A stretch of 10,216 nt of DNA from Bryobacteraceae bacterium (GTDB taxonomy: Bacteria; Acidobacteriota; Terriglobia; Bryobacterales; Bryobacteraceae): NCBI GenBank assembly GCA_030044325.1, contig JASHWA010000314.1, forward strand, positions 1 to 10,216, in the 5' to 3' direction. Below the pieces are notes generated by a model. The model searched no databases, was not told where the DNA came from, and saw only the letters and a list, made by a program, of their open reading frames with translations. Below, in pieces: positions 1 through 6,421 of the stretch. Position numbers and translations under genes: made by a program. Each line of letters opens with the position of its first letter. Position 1 is the first letter of the stretch.

Positions 1-34
1 GGGAAAAATTCGGGGCGTCCGTAGCATTTCCTAA

Positions 35-412
35 TTACGCGGAGTTCTCCAGCGAGAGCCGGGCGTCCGTGATTGCGGCTGAAACGACTGACTTCCTTGG
101 TCTTCCGGGCTTGCCGGGCAACAGATTGCGCCCTAGCTTAGCTCCCAGCTCTCACAGGAATACCTCCTCCGCGGCGGGCCGGCCTAGCCGCGTCGCTTCG
201 CGGATGCGTTCCAGCCGCGCGCCGTCTCCGACGCCGAGCCTAAGATATTGACGCCACAACTCCGGCGTGAATCTTCGGCGCCACGCGGCGATGGCGCTCG
301 ACGCGTAACGCAAAGCCAGCGCGCCAGCCATCGCCGTGACCATCGTCATGAGGACGAACGCCGCCGCTTCAGGCAACAAATGGTAAAAATTAAAGCTCGC
401 GAAGAACGACAC
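35..412 (-). pseudogene. Chimeric remnant: DUF2339-like membrane segment fused to a RAYT (REP-associated Y1 transposase) C-terminus
   Basis: Reading from a GTG at 412, the first ~43 residues (412 to ~284) are hydrophobic (FYHLLPEAAAF, then MTMVTAMAGALALRY) and resemble a transmembrane segment of DUF2339 membrane proteins. From ~283 on, the frame reads WRRRFTPELW, then ERIREATRLGRP, then a TGA at 152-154. Past the TGA the same frame continues 38 codons (ELGAKLGRNLLPGKPGRPRK and a short tail) to TAA at 35-37. The order Trp-rich segment, RxxTRxGRP, LExxLGRxL, PGRPRK is how IS200-like/RAYT transposases of Acidobacteriota typically end, so the TGA looks like a nonsense mutation in the spacer before the LExxLGR motif. 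The catalytic HUH and Tyr part is absent. The join of two unrelated families suggests a deletion. Both assignments come from remembered family patterns, without a search; the transposase end is the firmer. Confidence 0.6.
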
Positions 413-414
413 GC

Positions 415-443
415 TTGCGACTCTACGCTCTTGTCGATATACA
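415..443 (+). promoter_or_regulatory. Candidate sigma-70 promoter of the alkyl sulfatase
   Basis: TTGCGA at 415-420 (4 of 6 matches to TTGACA) and TATACA at 438-443 (4 of 6 matches to TATAAT) are separated by exactly 17 bases. Transcription would start near 450, giving a leader of about 47 bases before the ATG at 497. It lies just outside the decayed reverse-strand remnant. It is the best match upstream of the gene, but each box is imperfect. Confidence 0.4.
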
Positions 444-496
444 CGTCATTGCGTGCGAGTACGGTTCGCGGAACAATCGGAGGAGCGAGCATTCTT

Positions 497-2470
497 ATGA
501 AATCAACAGTTATGGTCTTGGCGGTAACCAGCGCGCTTGGTGTTCCCTCAGCGCACTTGTTGGGCCAGCCGCCGGCGGACACCACGCCCCACGCTCAAGC
601 TCCGATGGCAGCCGAACCACCGGTGGCGGCCGCCAACCGCGCGGTCCTGTCCGAGTTGCCATTCAGCGACCGCCAGGATTTTGAAGATGCCAACCGGGGT
701 TTCATTGCGACGACCGTGAACCCGGCCAACCCTGATCCCTACAATTTCCTCCAGCAGGACGCGCCGTCCACCGTCAACCCCAGCCTGTGGCGTCAGGCCC
801 AGCTCGACGCGATCAGCGGATTATTCAAGGTCGTCGAAGGGGTTTATCAGGTTCGGGATTTTTCCGTGTCGAGTATGACCATCGTGGAGGGCAACACAGG
901 CATCATCGTAATCGATACACTCGCTACCCCCGGAGCGGCACGCGAAGCTCTGGACTTGTATTTCGCGCATCGTCCGCGCAAACCGGTCGTGGCGGTGATC
1001 TACACCCACAGTCACCCGGATCACTTTGGAGGCGCGAGCGGCGTGGTCTCGCCGGCGGACGCTGCCGCGGGAAAAACGAAGATCATCGCGCCGGCGGGGT
1101 TCATGGACGCCGTCGCTTTGGACGCCATCGCGCCTTCAAACCTCGGTGCACGGCGCGGCCAGTATCAATTTGGATTCCCGCTGGAGCTGGGAGAAAGAGG
1201 CAACGTCGACTATGGCGAAGGCAAGAATGAATCTCGCGGAACGCCCGGGCCAGGACCGATTCTGCCGCCAAACGATACGATTCAGCAGCCGATGGAGACC
1301 CGCACGATCGATGGGGTGAAGTTCATATTCGAGCTTGCTCTTGACTCGGAGGCGCCTGCTGAGATGCTGATCTACCTGCCGCAGTCGCACGTGCTGGATG
1401 TAGCGGAAGACGCGACCCATACGCTGCACAACCTGGTCCCTTTGCGCGGCGCTTTGGTGCGCGACGCGAACCGTTGGTCGCAATCTCTCAATCTCGCGCT
1501 TGACCGCTTCGGCCCGGACGTGCAGGTTATGATCGACCAACACCAATGGCCGGTGTGGGGCAACGAACGGGTGCGAGCGCGCCTGGCGAATCAGCGTGAC
1601 CTTTATAAATATGTGCACGACCAGACCATCCGAATGATGAATCAGGGACTCGGACCTGCCGAAATTGCCGAGGCTTTGACGTTGCCGCCCGGGCTCGACA
1701 AGGAATGGTACGCGCGCGGATATTACGGAAACATCGCCCAGGATTCGAAAGCCGTTTATCAGCGCTATATGGGTTGGTACGATGGGAACCCTGCCACTCT
1801 CAATCGTCTGCCACGGGTCGAAGAAGCCAGGAAATATGTCGAGTACATGGGCGGATCGGCGGCGGTAATCGCACGGGCGCGCCGGGATTTCAAGGCTGGC
1901 AACTACCGTTGGGTCGCTGAAGTCATGGACGAGGTCGTCTTCGCCGAACCGTCCAATCATGAAGCGCGCGGTCTCGCAGCCGATGCTTTCGAACAATTGG
2001 GATACCTGGCCGAGTCGGCGCCGTGGCGCAACTCCTACCTGCTGGGAGCACAGGAATTGCGGCGCCGCGATCGGGCTGGAACAGGGTCCGTCCCCGGCAT
2101 CGGCGCGGCAGTGCTGCACGTGATGCCCATCGGCGAAGTGTTCGATTATCTGGGCACGCGCCTGGACGGTCCTCGATCCGGAACAGCCGCCAGCGTAATC
2201 AACTGGCGATTCTCCGATACACAGGAATCGCTTGCGTCTACTCTTGAACACGGCGCCCTGACGGCCATCCCCGGCAAGACCTCGCCGGCTGCCGCGGCCA
2301 CCGTGACGACAACGCGAACTGCATTCGAGAGCCTCATTCTGGAAAAACGAACACTGGCCGATGAATTGGCGCAGCGGGAGATCGTGATTAGCGGCGACGC
2401 TAAGGCAGTCTCCGATTTATGGGCGCTCCTTGTCGATTTCAAGACCGGATTTCCGCTCGCGGAGCCATGA
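497..2470 (+). CDS. Secreted alkyl sulfatase (SdsA1/BDS1-type, metallo-beta-lactamase fold)
   Basis: This 657-residue protein should hydrolyse alkyl sulfate esters to alcohol and sulfate outside the cytoplasm. The metal motif HSHPDH (His171, His173, Asp175, His176) is followed by Glu285 (SEAPAEM), Glu304 (AEDATHT) and His349 (DQHQWPVWG). The spacings 19 and 45 between the last three ligands equal those of Pseudomonas SdsA1 (E280, E299, H344), and the length is also that of the family. Domain order is signal peptide (about 1-24), MBL domain (about 110-350), helical dimerisation domain (about 385-520), then an SCP2-like C-terminal domain (about 530-650) thought to hold the hydrophobic substrate. 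The ATG at 497 was chosen because GGAGGAG lies at 479-485 and a signal peptide follows. The frame is open back to 248, but that extension is Arg-rich, covers the candidate promoter and overlaps the remnant. The gene appears monocistronic. Confidence 0.93.
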   Translation: MKSTVMVLAVTSALGVPSAHLLGQPPADTTPHAQAPMAAEPPVAAANRAVLSELPFSDRQDFEDANRGFIATTVNPANPDPYNFLQQDAPSTVNPSLWRQAQLDAISGLFKVVEGVYQVRDFSVSSMTIVEGNTGIIVIDTLATPGAAREALDLYFAHRPRKPVVAVIYTHSHPDHFGGASGVVSPADAAAGKTKIIAPAGFMDAVALDAIAPSNLGARRGQYQFGFPLELGERGNVDYGEGKNESRGTPGPGPILPPNDTIQQPMETRTIDGVKFIFELALDSEAPAEMLIYLPQSHVLDVAEDATHTLHNLVPLRGALVRDANRWSQSLNLALDRFGPDVQVMIDQHQWPVWGNERVRARLANQRDLYKYVHDQTIRMMNQGLGPAEIAEALTLPPGLDKEWYARGYYGNIAQDSKAVYQRYMGWYDGNPATLNRLPRVEEARKYVEYMGGSAAVIARARRDFKAGNYRWVAEVMDEVVFAEPSNHEARGLAADAFEQLGYLAESAPWRNSYLLGAQELRRRDRAGTGSVPGIGAAVLHVMPIGEVFDYLGTRLDGPRSGTAASVINWRFSDTQESLASTLEHGALTAIPGKTSPAAAATVTTTRTAFESLILEKRTLADELAQREIVISGDAKAVSDLWALLVDFKTGFPLAEP

Positions 2471-2523
2471 GTCGATCCGATTCCCCGAGTGGGTGCCCAC
2501 GGCCAATTCGGCTCGCGCCCGCG

Positions 2524-2571
2524 TTCGAGCCGCGCCAGCAATGGCGCGGGTTTCTTGCCGTGCTCACAGAG
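2524..2571 (+). repeat. REP-like hairpin, copy C
   Basis: CCGCGCCA (2530-2537), loop GCAA, TGGCGCGG (2542-2549) form a perfect 8-bp stem, preceded by TTCGAG and followed by GGTTT and a CACAGAG tail (2565-2571). It shares left flank, stem and tail with the copies at 9845 and 9967. It lies just after the alkyl sulfatase stop and could also end transcription or protect the 3' end, but no T-run follows. Confidence 0.75.
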
Positions 2572-2584
2572 GCTCTTTAAGGAC

Positions 2585-2611
2585 GGGGTGCTTGTAGTTT
2601 TTCAGCACTCC
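2585..2611. repeat. Hairpin between convergent genes
   Basis: GGGGTGCT (2585-2592) pairs with AGCACTCC (2604-2611) around an 11-base loop: 8 pairs, one of them G-T. The loop carries a T-run, which is A-rich on the other strand. It follows REP copy C directly and precedes a second hairpin, so the three may be one composite element. Confidence 0.5.
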
Positions 2612-2620
2612 TTTCAACCC

Positions 2621-2638
2621 GCGGATTTTCAAATCCGC
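2621..2638. repeat. Perfect inverted repeat downstream of the membrane-protein gene
   Basis: GCGGATTT (2621-2628) and AAATCCGC (2631-2638) are exact inverted copies with 2 bases between them; in RNA this would be about 7 pairs with a 4-base loop. It lies 34 bases past the stop of the reverse-strand gene and could terminate either convergent transcript, but neither strand has a strong U-tract after it. Confidence 0.55.
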
Positions 2639-2671
2639 CCGTTTCCTTTGCTGCTAAACCTCGCGTCGGCG

Positions 2672-3274
2672 CTAAAACTTGCCACAGACTCTCTGTGTGC
2701 CGTCGATCTCGACTGCGCCGAGCGCACGGTCGAGCAAGGGTTCCATTTCTGCGCTGGTGTGCTCCAGTTCGAGCCGCGCCTGGTCGACTTTGGTTAGGTC
2801 GCCCGCGTCAGCGGCATGTTCGAAATCCGAAATGTCACTGCTCTCGGTCATTGTCGCGAGCGCGCTCTGAACGTTGTGCCATTCCCGGATAAACTGCGCG
2901 AATCCTTTCGCCGCGGCGACGTATTCGTCGGTCGGCTTCCTCGCGGCCTCGGTCCCCGCAGCTCCCACCTCGGCGTATTTCGACGCGGCCGTGTGCACAT
3001 CAGCCAGGTGCTTGGAATACCCTGTGAGGAAATCCTCGATCGAGGCCTTTTGGTTCTGGACGCATTGGTGTAACGCCTTCATCGCCTCAACCTGGGTGTC
3101 GCGCTCGGCTTCGGCCTTTTGCGCCCTGCTTTGCTGTGCCGCATAACGCGCGTCATCGACCGATCCCCGATAAAACGAATATCCCAGCACCAGCACTGCG
3201 GCGGCCCATCCGAGCATTCCCTTCCTCAGCCAGACCTTAAGCTGATCCCCGAGACTTTTTTTCGGCTTTTCCAA
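2672..3274 (-). CDS. Unknown single-pass membrane protein with a long helical periplasmic region
   Basis: I do not recognise this 200-residue protein. Residues 1-19 are basic (KPKKSLGDQLKVWLRKG), residues 21-36 form one hydrophobic segment (LGWAAAVLVLGYSFYR), and the rest is hydrophilic, Ala/Glu/Lys-rich and probably all alpha-helical, with coiled-coil character around 45-110. By the positive-inside rule the N-terminus is cytoplasmic and the bulk is outside. Two cysteines remain after the membrane segment, Cys71 and Cys197, the latter three residues from the C-terminus; a disulfide is possible. The start is TTG at 3272-3274: an AGGAGGG Shine-Dalgarno (3280-3286) lies 5 bases upstream, and the next Met is residue 20, inside the anchor. 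The Shine-Dalgarno and sustained amphipathic composition argue that it is real. A structural or stress role is possible but not shown. Confidence 0.75.
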   Translation of the reverse strand: MEKPKKSLGDQLKVWLRKGMLGWAAAVLVLGYSFYRGSVDDARYAAQQSRAQKAEAERDTQVEAMKALHQCVQNQKASIEDFLTGYSKHLADVHTAASKYAEVGAAGTEAARKPTDEYVAAAKGFAQFIREWHNVQSALATMTESSDISDFEHAADAGDLTKVDQARLELEHTSAEMEPLLDRALGAVEIDGTQRVCGKF

Positions 3275-3663
3275 ACTGTCCCTCCTGATCGGATCGACGC
3301 GTGCTCCTAAGCCGCGTCGAACCTCTTGTTAAGTATACGGCTCAGCGGCGCAATTCCCGATGCGTGAAGACTCTCAATAAAGCGCACAAAATGTACTTGC
3401 TGCAACCCATGCGCTCCATGACTGTCGCCCCCCTAAGAGGTTGCTCGAACACTACGAGCCGCCTCGCGTGAGCGAGCGGGCCACACCGCGTTCCACACAG
3501 ACTCTTTGTTTCTGAAATCGTTGATTCGCCGAGCTTTTCAGCGGCCTTGCAACGCCATGGGCCGATTGAGACGCGACAGTAATGGAACGCGTATGACGCC
3601 GGCGCAACGCGTGCGCGACGAGACTTGCGTGAACGCGAAATATCCCTTCGATCCGCGGTCGGG
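3275..3663. other. 389-base gap holding one REP-like hairpin
   Basis: This stretch separates two reverse-strand genes. It holds the Shine-Dalgarno and a possible -10 box (TATACT, 3332-3337, reverse strand; best -35 only 3 of 6) of the membrane-protein gene, and REP copy D at 3454-3503. A 36-codon ORF at 3557-3667 (+) has no ribosome site and overlaps the neighbouring gene end, so I do not call it. I see nothing else from 3504 to 3663. Confidence 0.6.
3454..3503 (+). repeat. REP-like hairpin, copy D
   Basis: CCGC (3459-3462), a bulged C, TCGC, loop GTGA, GCGA and GCGG (3476-3479) form an 8-pair stem with one bulge. The left flank ACGAG and the right tail CCACACAGAC (ending 3502) match the tail of the 9967 copy. 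The inner stem differs from copies A-C, yet both arms change together. Confidence 0.65.
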
Positions 3664-4227
3664 CTAGTCTCTGCCGCGGCGCGCGGGAGGTGGCAGCGTG
3701 CCGCCCTCAGCGAGCGTTTTCATGTTCTGGAGCGCTCGTGTGAACAGCGCCGTCTTTTGGGCCTTGTCCTTCTCCCGCGCCGCGTCGTCGGCGAGCATCG
3801 AGTTATCGAACACCAGAGTGTAAACCAGCTTCGAGGTAGTCGCGGTCACCCCCCGTGCCTCCAGCGTTCCGTGGTACAGGTTATAGGGATGCCCGGCTTT
3901 CACGGTTTGCGTATAGGTGTAAGACAGTTCCGTCTTGCCCACCAGAACTTCGCCGGCGACGGAGCGCACTGCGCCCACTTCGCCGTCGCTGCCGGAAGTG
4001 ATTTTGCACGGGATTTGAAACCATTCGCCGATGTCGCAAAATTTGCCGACTCGCTTCCAAACCTCGGCGGCGGGGCGGTCCACCGTGATTTCGAGCGGGA
4101 TGGAGATATAGGTCGGATTGGCGACCACCGTGGCGTCTGTGGCAGCGCCTGCCTGACCCGGATTCTGGGCAGCGGCGAGAAGCGCAGCCGCACACCAAAT
4201 CACGGTCATCGTTGCTTGTGTGGACAT
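3664..4227 (-). CDS. Secreted SRPBCC (START/Bet v1-like) fold protein
   Basis: This 187-residue protein begins with a signal peptide (MSTQATMTVIWCAAALLAAAQ; cleavage probably between 20 and 30). Residues about 40-172 read as an SRPBCC/polyketide-cyclase-like lipid-binding fold: the opening strand ISIPLEITVDRPAAEVWKRVGKFCDIGEWF is typical, followed by a strand-rich middle (EVGAVRSV, LSYTYTQT, YNLYHGTLEA, KLVYTLVF) and a long C-terminal helix (149-173) that closes the cavity. Secreted members bind small hydrophobic ligands; the ligand here is unknown. The tail PPPARRGRD is low-complexity. The ATG at 4225-4227 is chosen over an upstream ATG at 4407 because GGAG lies 6 bases before it, the signal peptide starts there, and the longer form would overlap the divergent hydrolase gene by about 100 bases. 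Confidence 0.8.
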   Translation of the reverse strand: MSTQATMTVIWCAAALLAAAQNPGQAGAATDATVVANPTYISIPLEITVDRPAAEVWKRVGKFCDIGEWFQIPCKITSGSDGEVGAVRSVAGEVLVGKTELSYTYTQTVKAGHPYNLYHGTLEARGVTATTSKLVYTLVFDNSMLADDAAREKDKAQKTALFTRALQNMKTLAEGGTLPPPARRGRD

Positions 4228-4303
4228 ATGTAGCTCCAAGTGTCGCAAATACCCGCGGCATTCGACAAGTCGCCGAAAGGGAAGAGTGATACGATGAGTC
4301 CGC
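4228..4303. promoter_or_regulatory. Divergent promoter region of the SRPBCC and hydrolase genes
   Basis: Only 76 bases separate the two divergent starts, so both promoters must overlap here or extend into the coding regions. I find no convincing paired -35/-10 boxes on either strand. A GGAG ribosome site serves the reverse gene; the forward gene has only a weak purine-rich stretch (GGGAAGAG) about 15 bases before its ATG. Confidence 0.4.
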
Positions 4304-5281
4304 ATGCGTAAGGATCTTCGCGTCGGCTCCGCCGTCGCTGCGTCCGGAGAGGCTGTGTCCGGTACGCTCGACCTGGGAACATCGTTTGTTCCTTTCACTA
4401 TCTTCAATGGCGCAAGGGACGGAGCTGTGCTCGCGCTGGTCGCCGGAAATCATGGCTACGAATACCCGCCGATTCTGGCGCTCCAGATGCTGCGCCCGCG
4501 AATCCATCCGCGCAAGCTCGCCGGCGCGGTGATCATGGTTCATGTCGCCAACATGCCGTCGTTTCTCGGGCGAACGGTGTATTTCAGCCCGCTCGACCAG
4601 AAGAACCTCAATCGCGTTTATCCCGGAAAAGCGGACGGAACTCCGTCCGAGAAAATCGCGCATGCCATCACCACTGAAGTGATCGATCAATCCGATTACC
4701 TTCTCGATCTGCATTGCGGCGACGGCAACGAGTCTTTGCGGCCATACGTGTATCAGACCGTCACGGCCGACGCCGCCTTGAACACCCGCATTGCAGAGCT
4801 GGTCGCCCACTGCGGCTTTGATCACATGGTGATCGACCGCGGCCGTCCCCGGGATCCCGCCGCCTCGGTCTACTGCTCCAATACGGCCATTACTCGCGGA
4901 AAGCCGGCTGTAACCGTCGAAGCCGGATTCCTCGGCGTGCCCGACGAAAAATCGTCGAAGATGATCGCGTCGGGTGTCGAGAACGTGATGCGGTATCTCA
5001 AGATCGCATCGGGTTCGGCCAAGCGCGTAAAACGGCCCGTATTTCTGGATCCCGCGCCGGTCGTTACCAGCCCCGGGACCGGTCTGCTTTACCCCTGCGT
5101 AAAACGCGATCAAAATGTCAAGAAAGGCGCTGTTCTGGCTCGCATCACCGATTTTTTCGGCCGGAAGATCGCGGATGTGAAAGCGCCGGTCTCGGGTAAG
5201 GTGCTGTACATTGTCGCGACGCCGCCGATCGTCCAGGGCCAGCCCGTCGGCTGCGTCGGGGTGCCGCGGAAATCACTCTAG
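4304..5281 (+). CDS. Succinylglutamate desuccinylase/aspartoacylase-family zinc hydrolase
   Basis: This 325-residue protein belongs to the AstE/AspA branch of the M14 carboxypeptidase clan, which hydrolyses N-acyl amino acids or related amides. The zinc ligands are His50 and Glu53 (GNHGYE) and His137 (DLHCGD); NLNRVYPG (101-108) is the usual substrate-carboxylate loop; the catalytic Glu is probably Glu206 (VEAGF). Residues about 245-322 form the C-terminal beta-barrel domain (SPGTGLLYP, KKGAVLARITDFFG, APVSGKVLYI). No signal peptide is seen, so it is probably cytoplasmic. The substrate cannot be told from sequence: the arginine succinyltransferase genes that accompany true astE are absent. 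The ATG at 4304 is the first in-frame start; the ATG 10 bases upstream is out of frame and stops at once. It is followed at 60 bases by a same-strand SDR gene. Confidence 0.88.
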   Translation: MRKDLRVGSAVAASGEAVSGTLDLGTSFVPFTIFNGARDGAVLALVAGNHGYEYPPILALQMLRPRIHPRKLAGAVIMVHVANMPSFLGRTVYFSPLDQKNLNRVYPGKADGTPSEKIAHAITTEVIDQSDYLLDLHCGDGNESLRPYVYQTVTADAALNTRIAELVAHCGFDHMVIDRGRPRDPAASVYCSNTAITRGKPAVTVEAGFLGVPDEKSSKMIASGVENVMRYLKIASGSAKRVKRPVFLDPAPVVTSPGTGLLYPCVKRDQNVKKGAVLARITDFFGRKIADVKAPVSGKVLYIVATPPIVQGQPVGCVGVPRKSL

Positions 5282-5341
5282 TGTGGCGCGCGCGCTGGCG
5301 AGTGCGGCGCGCTGCTTGAATGGAAACAGGAGAACCCCAGG

Positions 5342-6070
5342 ATGCAAATCGAAGATCGTGTTTTCATCGTCACCGGCGCTTCGTCCGGAATCGGCCTCGC
5401 GACGGCCATCGCGCTCGCGGGTCGCGGCGCCAAAGTCGCGCTGCTTGCCCGCAGTACGGCTGCGCTCGATCACCTGGCCGGGCGCCTTCCCGGCAGCCTG
5501 CCGGTCACCGTGGACATGACGCGGTTCGATCGCGTGCGTGAAGCCGTGGCCGCGGTCGCGCGCCACTATGGCCGCATCCACGGGCTCGTCAATAACGCCG
5601 GCCGCAGCTACGCGGCTTCCGTCGAGGACATCGATCCCGCGGTTTTTGACGAAATCTTCCATCTCAACGTACTGGGCCCGATTGTCGCCATGCAGGCTGT
5701 GATTCCTTTGATGCGGGCGCAAGGCGGAGGAAGCATCGTGAACATCAACTCGGGGACGGCGTTCATGACCGTACCGCAATACAGCGTGTATTCGTCCTCC
5801 AAGCGCGCTCTGGTTGGATTCAGCCTCACCGCTCGCGCCGAGCTTGAAAAGGACCGCATCGTCGTCAGCGAAATCTACCCGGATGTTACCGCGACCAACT
5901 TCGGCAAAAACAGGATGAGAAACGCGGCTGGCGGCAGCGGACCGTCCGCCAATTACGCTGCCGGCGAGAAGCCCGAAGTCGTCGCTGCCTTCGTGCTGCA
6001 GGCGATTGAAGAAGGGCAGGCGCAGTATTTCGCGACGGATCGCATTCGCAAGCTGGCCGGTGCCGCCTAA
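5342..6070 (+). CDS. Short-chain dehydrogenase/reductase (classical SDR)
   Basis: This 242-residue protein is a typical classical SDR, a cytoplasmic NAD(P)-dependent oxidoreductase. TGASSGIG (11-18) is the nucleotide-binding loop, NNAG (84-87) the structural motif, and the tetrad is Asn109, Ser137, Tyr150 and Lys154 (YSSSK). Arg37 after the second strand (ALLARS) favours NADP(H). After the active site the usual PG motif reads YPD (Asp instead of Gly), followed by VTATNF. The substrate is unknown. AGGAGA at 5328-5333 is 8 bases from the ATG. The 60-base gap to the hydrolase and shared direction make co-transcription plausible, without evidence of a common pathway. Confidence 0.92.
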   Translation: MQIEDRVFIVTGASSGIGLATAIALAGRGAKVALLARSTAALDHLAGRLPGSLPVTVDMTRFDRVREAVAAVARHYGRIHGLVNNAGRSYAASVEDIDPAVFDEIFHLNVLGPIVAMQAVIPLMRAQGGGSIVNINSGTAFMTVPQYSVYSSSKRALVGFSLTARAELEKDRIVVSEIYPDVTATNFGKNRMRNAAGGSGPSANYAAGEKPEVVAAFVLQAIEEGQAQYFATDRIRKLAGAA

Positions 6071-6148
6071 GCCCGCCGCCGGGATAACTTCGCGCGCTGG
6101 CCCGCTCCCCTGAAAGTAGACCGTAAACGATAGATTGCCCGGTGAGAT

Positions 6149-6243
6149 GTGGCGCACGCACTCGTGCGTGCCGCGTCTCCACTCTTGGGGACGAGAGGGC
6201 CATGCGTCGGCAAAAGTGCCGATGCGGCACGCAAAAGCGCCAC
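6149..6243. repeat. Compact multi-hairpin element between convergent genes
   Basis: This 95-base stretch is dense in complementary segments. GTGGCGC (6149-6155) pairs with GCGCCAC (6237-6243); GCGTGCCGC (6166-6174) pairs with GCGGCACGC (6224-6232); CGTCTCC (6174-6180) pairs with GGGGACG (6187-6193, one G-T pair); and GCGTCGGCA (6204-6212) pairs with TGCCGATGC (6217-6225, one G-T pair). GCACGCAC and GTGCGTGC (6154-6171) form a competing hairpin. The nested arrangement closes on itself like a small multiloop. It may be a palindromic mobile element (MITE or REP type) or a structured RNA; it has no plausible coding content. Confidence 0.55.
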
Positions 6244-6329
6244 GCCTTCATTGGCGATGATGAGCCGAAGGATCATCCCCGACCCGCTGATGCGAGGCGG
6301 CTGTAACGCATCGAGATCCCAACGCGCGG

Positions 6330-6380
6330 TCGCCAGCCGCCGGCCGTGAGGCCGCGGGTTGCAGCGGTTTTCACACGGAC
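6330..6380 (+). repeat. REP-like hairpin, copy E
   Basis: CCGC (6337-6340), a bulged C, GGCC, loop GTGA, GGCC and GCGG (6354-6357) give the same bulged 8-pair stem as copy D with a different inner sequence. GGTT follows, then the degenerate tail TCACACGGAC (6371-6380). It sits 42 bases past the stop of the reverse-strand peptidase. Between 6244 and 6329 I see nothing. Confidence 0.6.
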
Positions 6381-6421
6381 GCGTCAGGCCGTGGTTCGCC
6401 GCCGGGTCTTTCAGCAACCTC

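Noticed and set aside
248..496. N-terminal 83-residue extension of the alkyl sulfatase frame
   Set aside because: It is Arg/His-rich, runs antisense through the decayed remnant and across the candidate promoter, and precedes a good Shine-Dalgarno and signal peptide at 497.
1136..2251. 371-codon reverse-strand ORF inside the alkyl sulfatase
   Set aside because: It is a high-GC shadow frame with no domain pattern; the forward frame holds all catalytic ligands at family spacing.
2489..2500. GTGGG-TG-CCCAC as terminator of the alkyl sulfatase
   Set aside because: The loop is only two bases, the stem is short, and no T-run follows; REP copy C nearby is a better 3' structure.
2765..2784. Further REP start (TTCGAGCCGCGCC) inside the membrane-protein gene
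   Set aside because: It lacks the right stem arm and tail and encodes ordinary residues of the gene, so it is probably chance.
3557..3667. 36-codon ORF (MGRLRRDSNGTRMTPAQ...)
   Set aside because: It has no Shine-Dalgarno, no family I recognise, and overlaps the end of the convergent SRPBCC gene.
3881..5113. 410-codon reverse ORF spanning the hydrolase and SRPBCC genes
   Set aside because: It crosses two recognised genes in another frame and shows no coherent domain.
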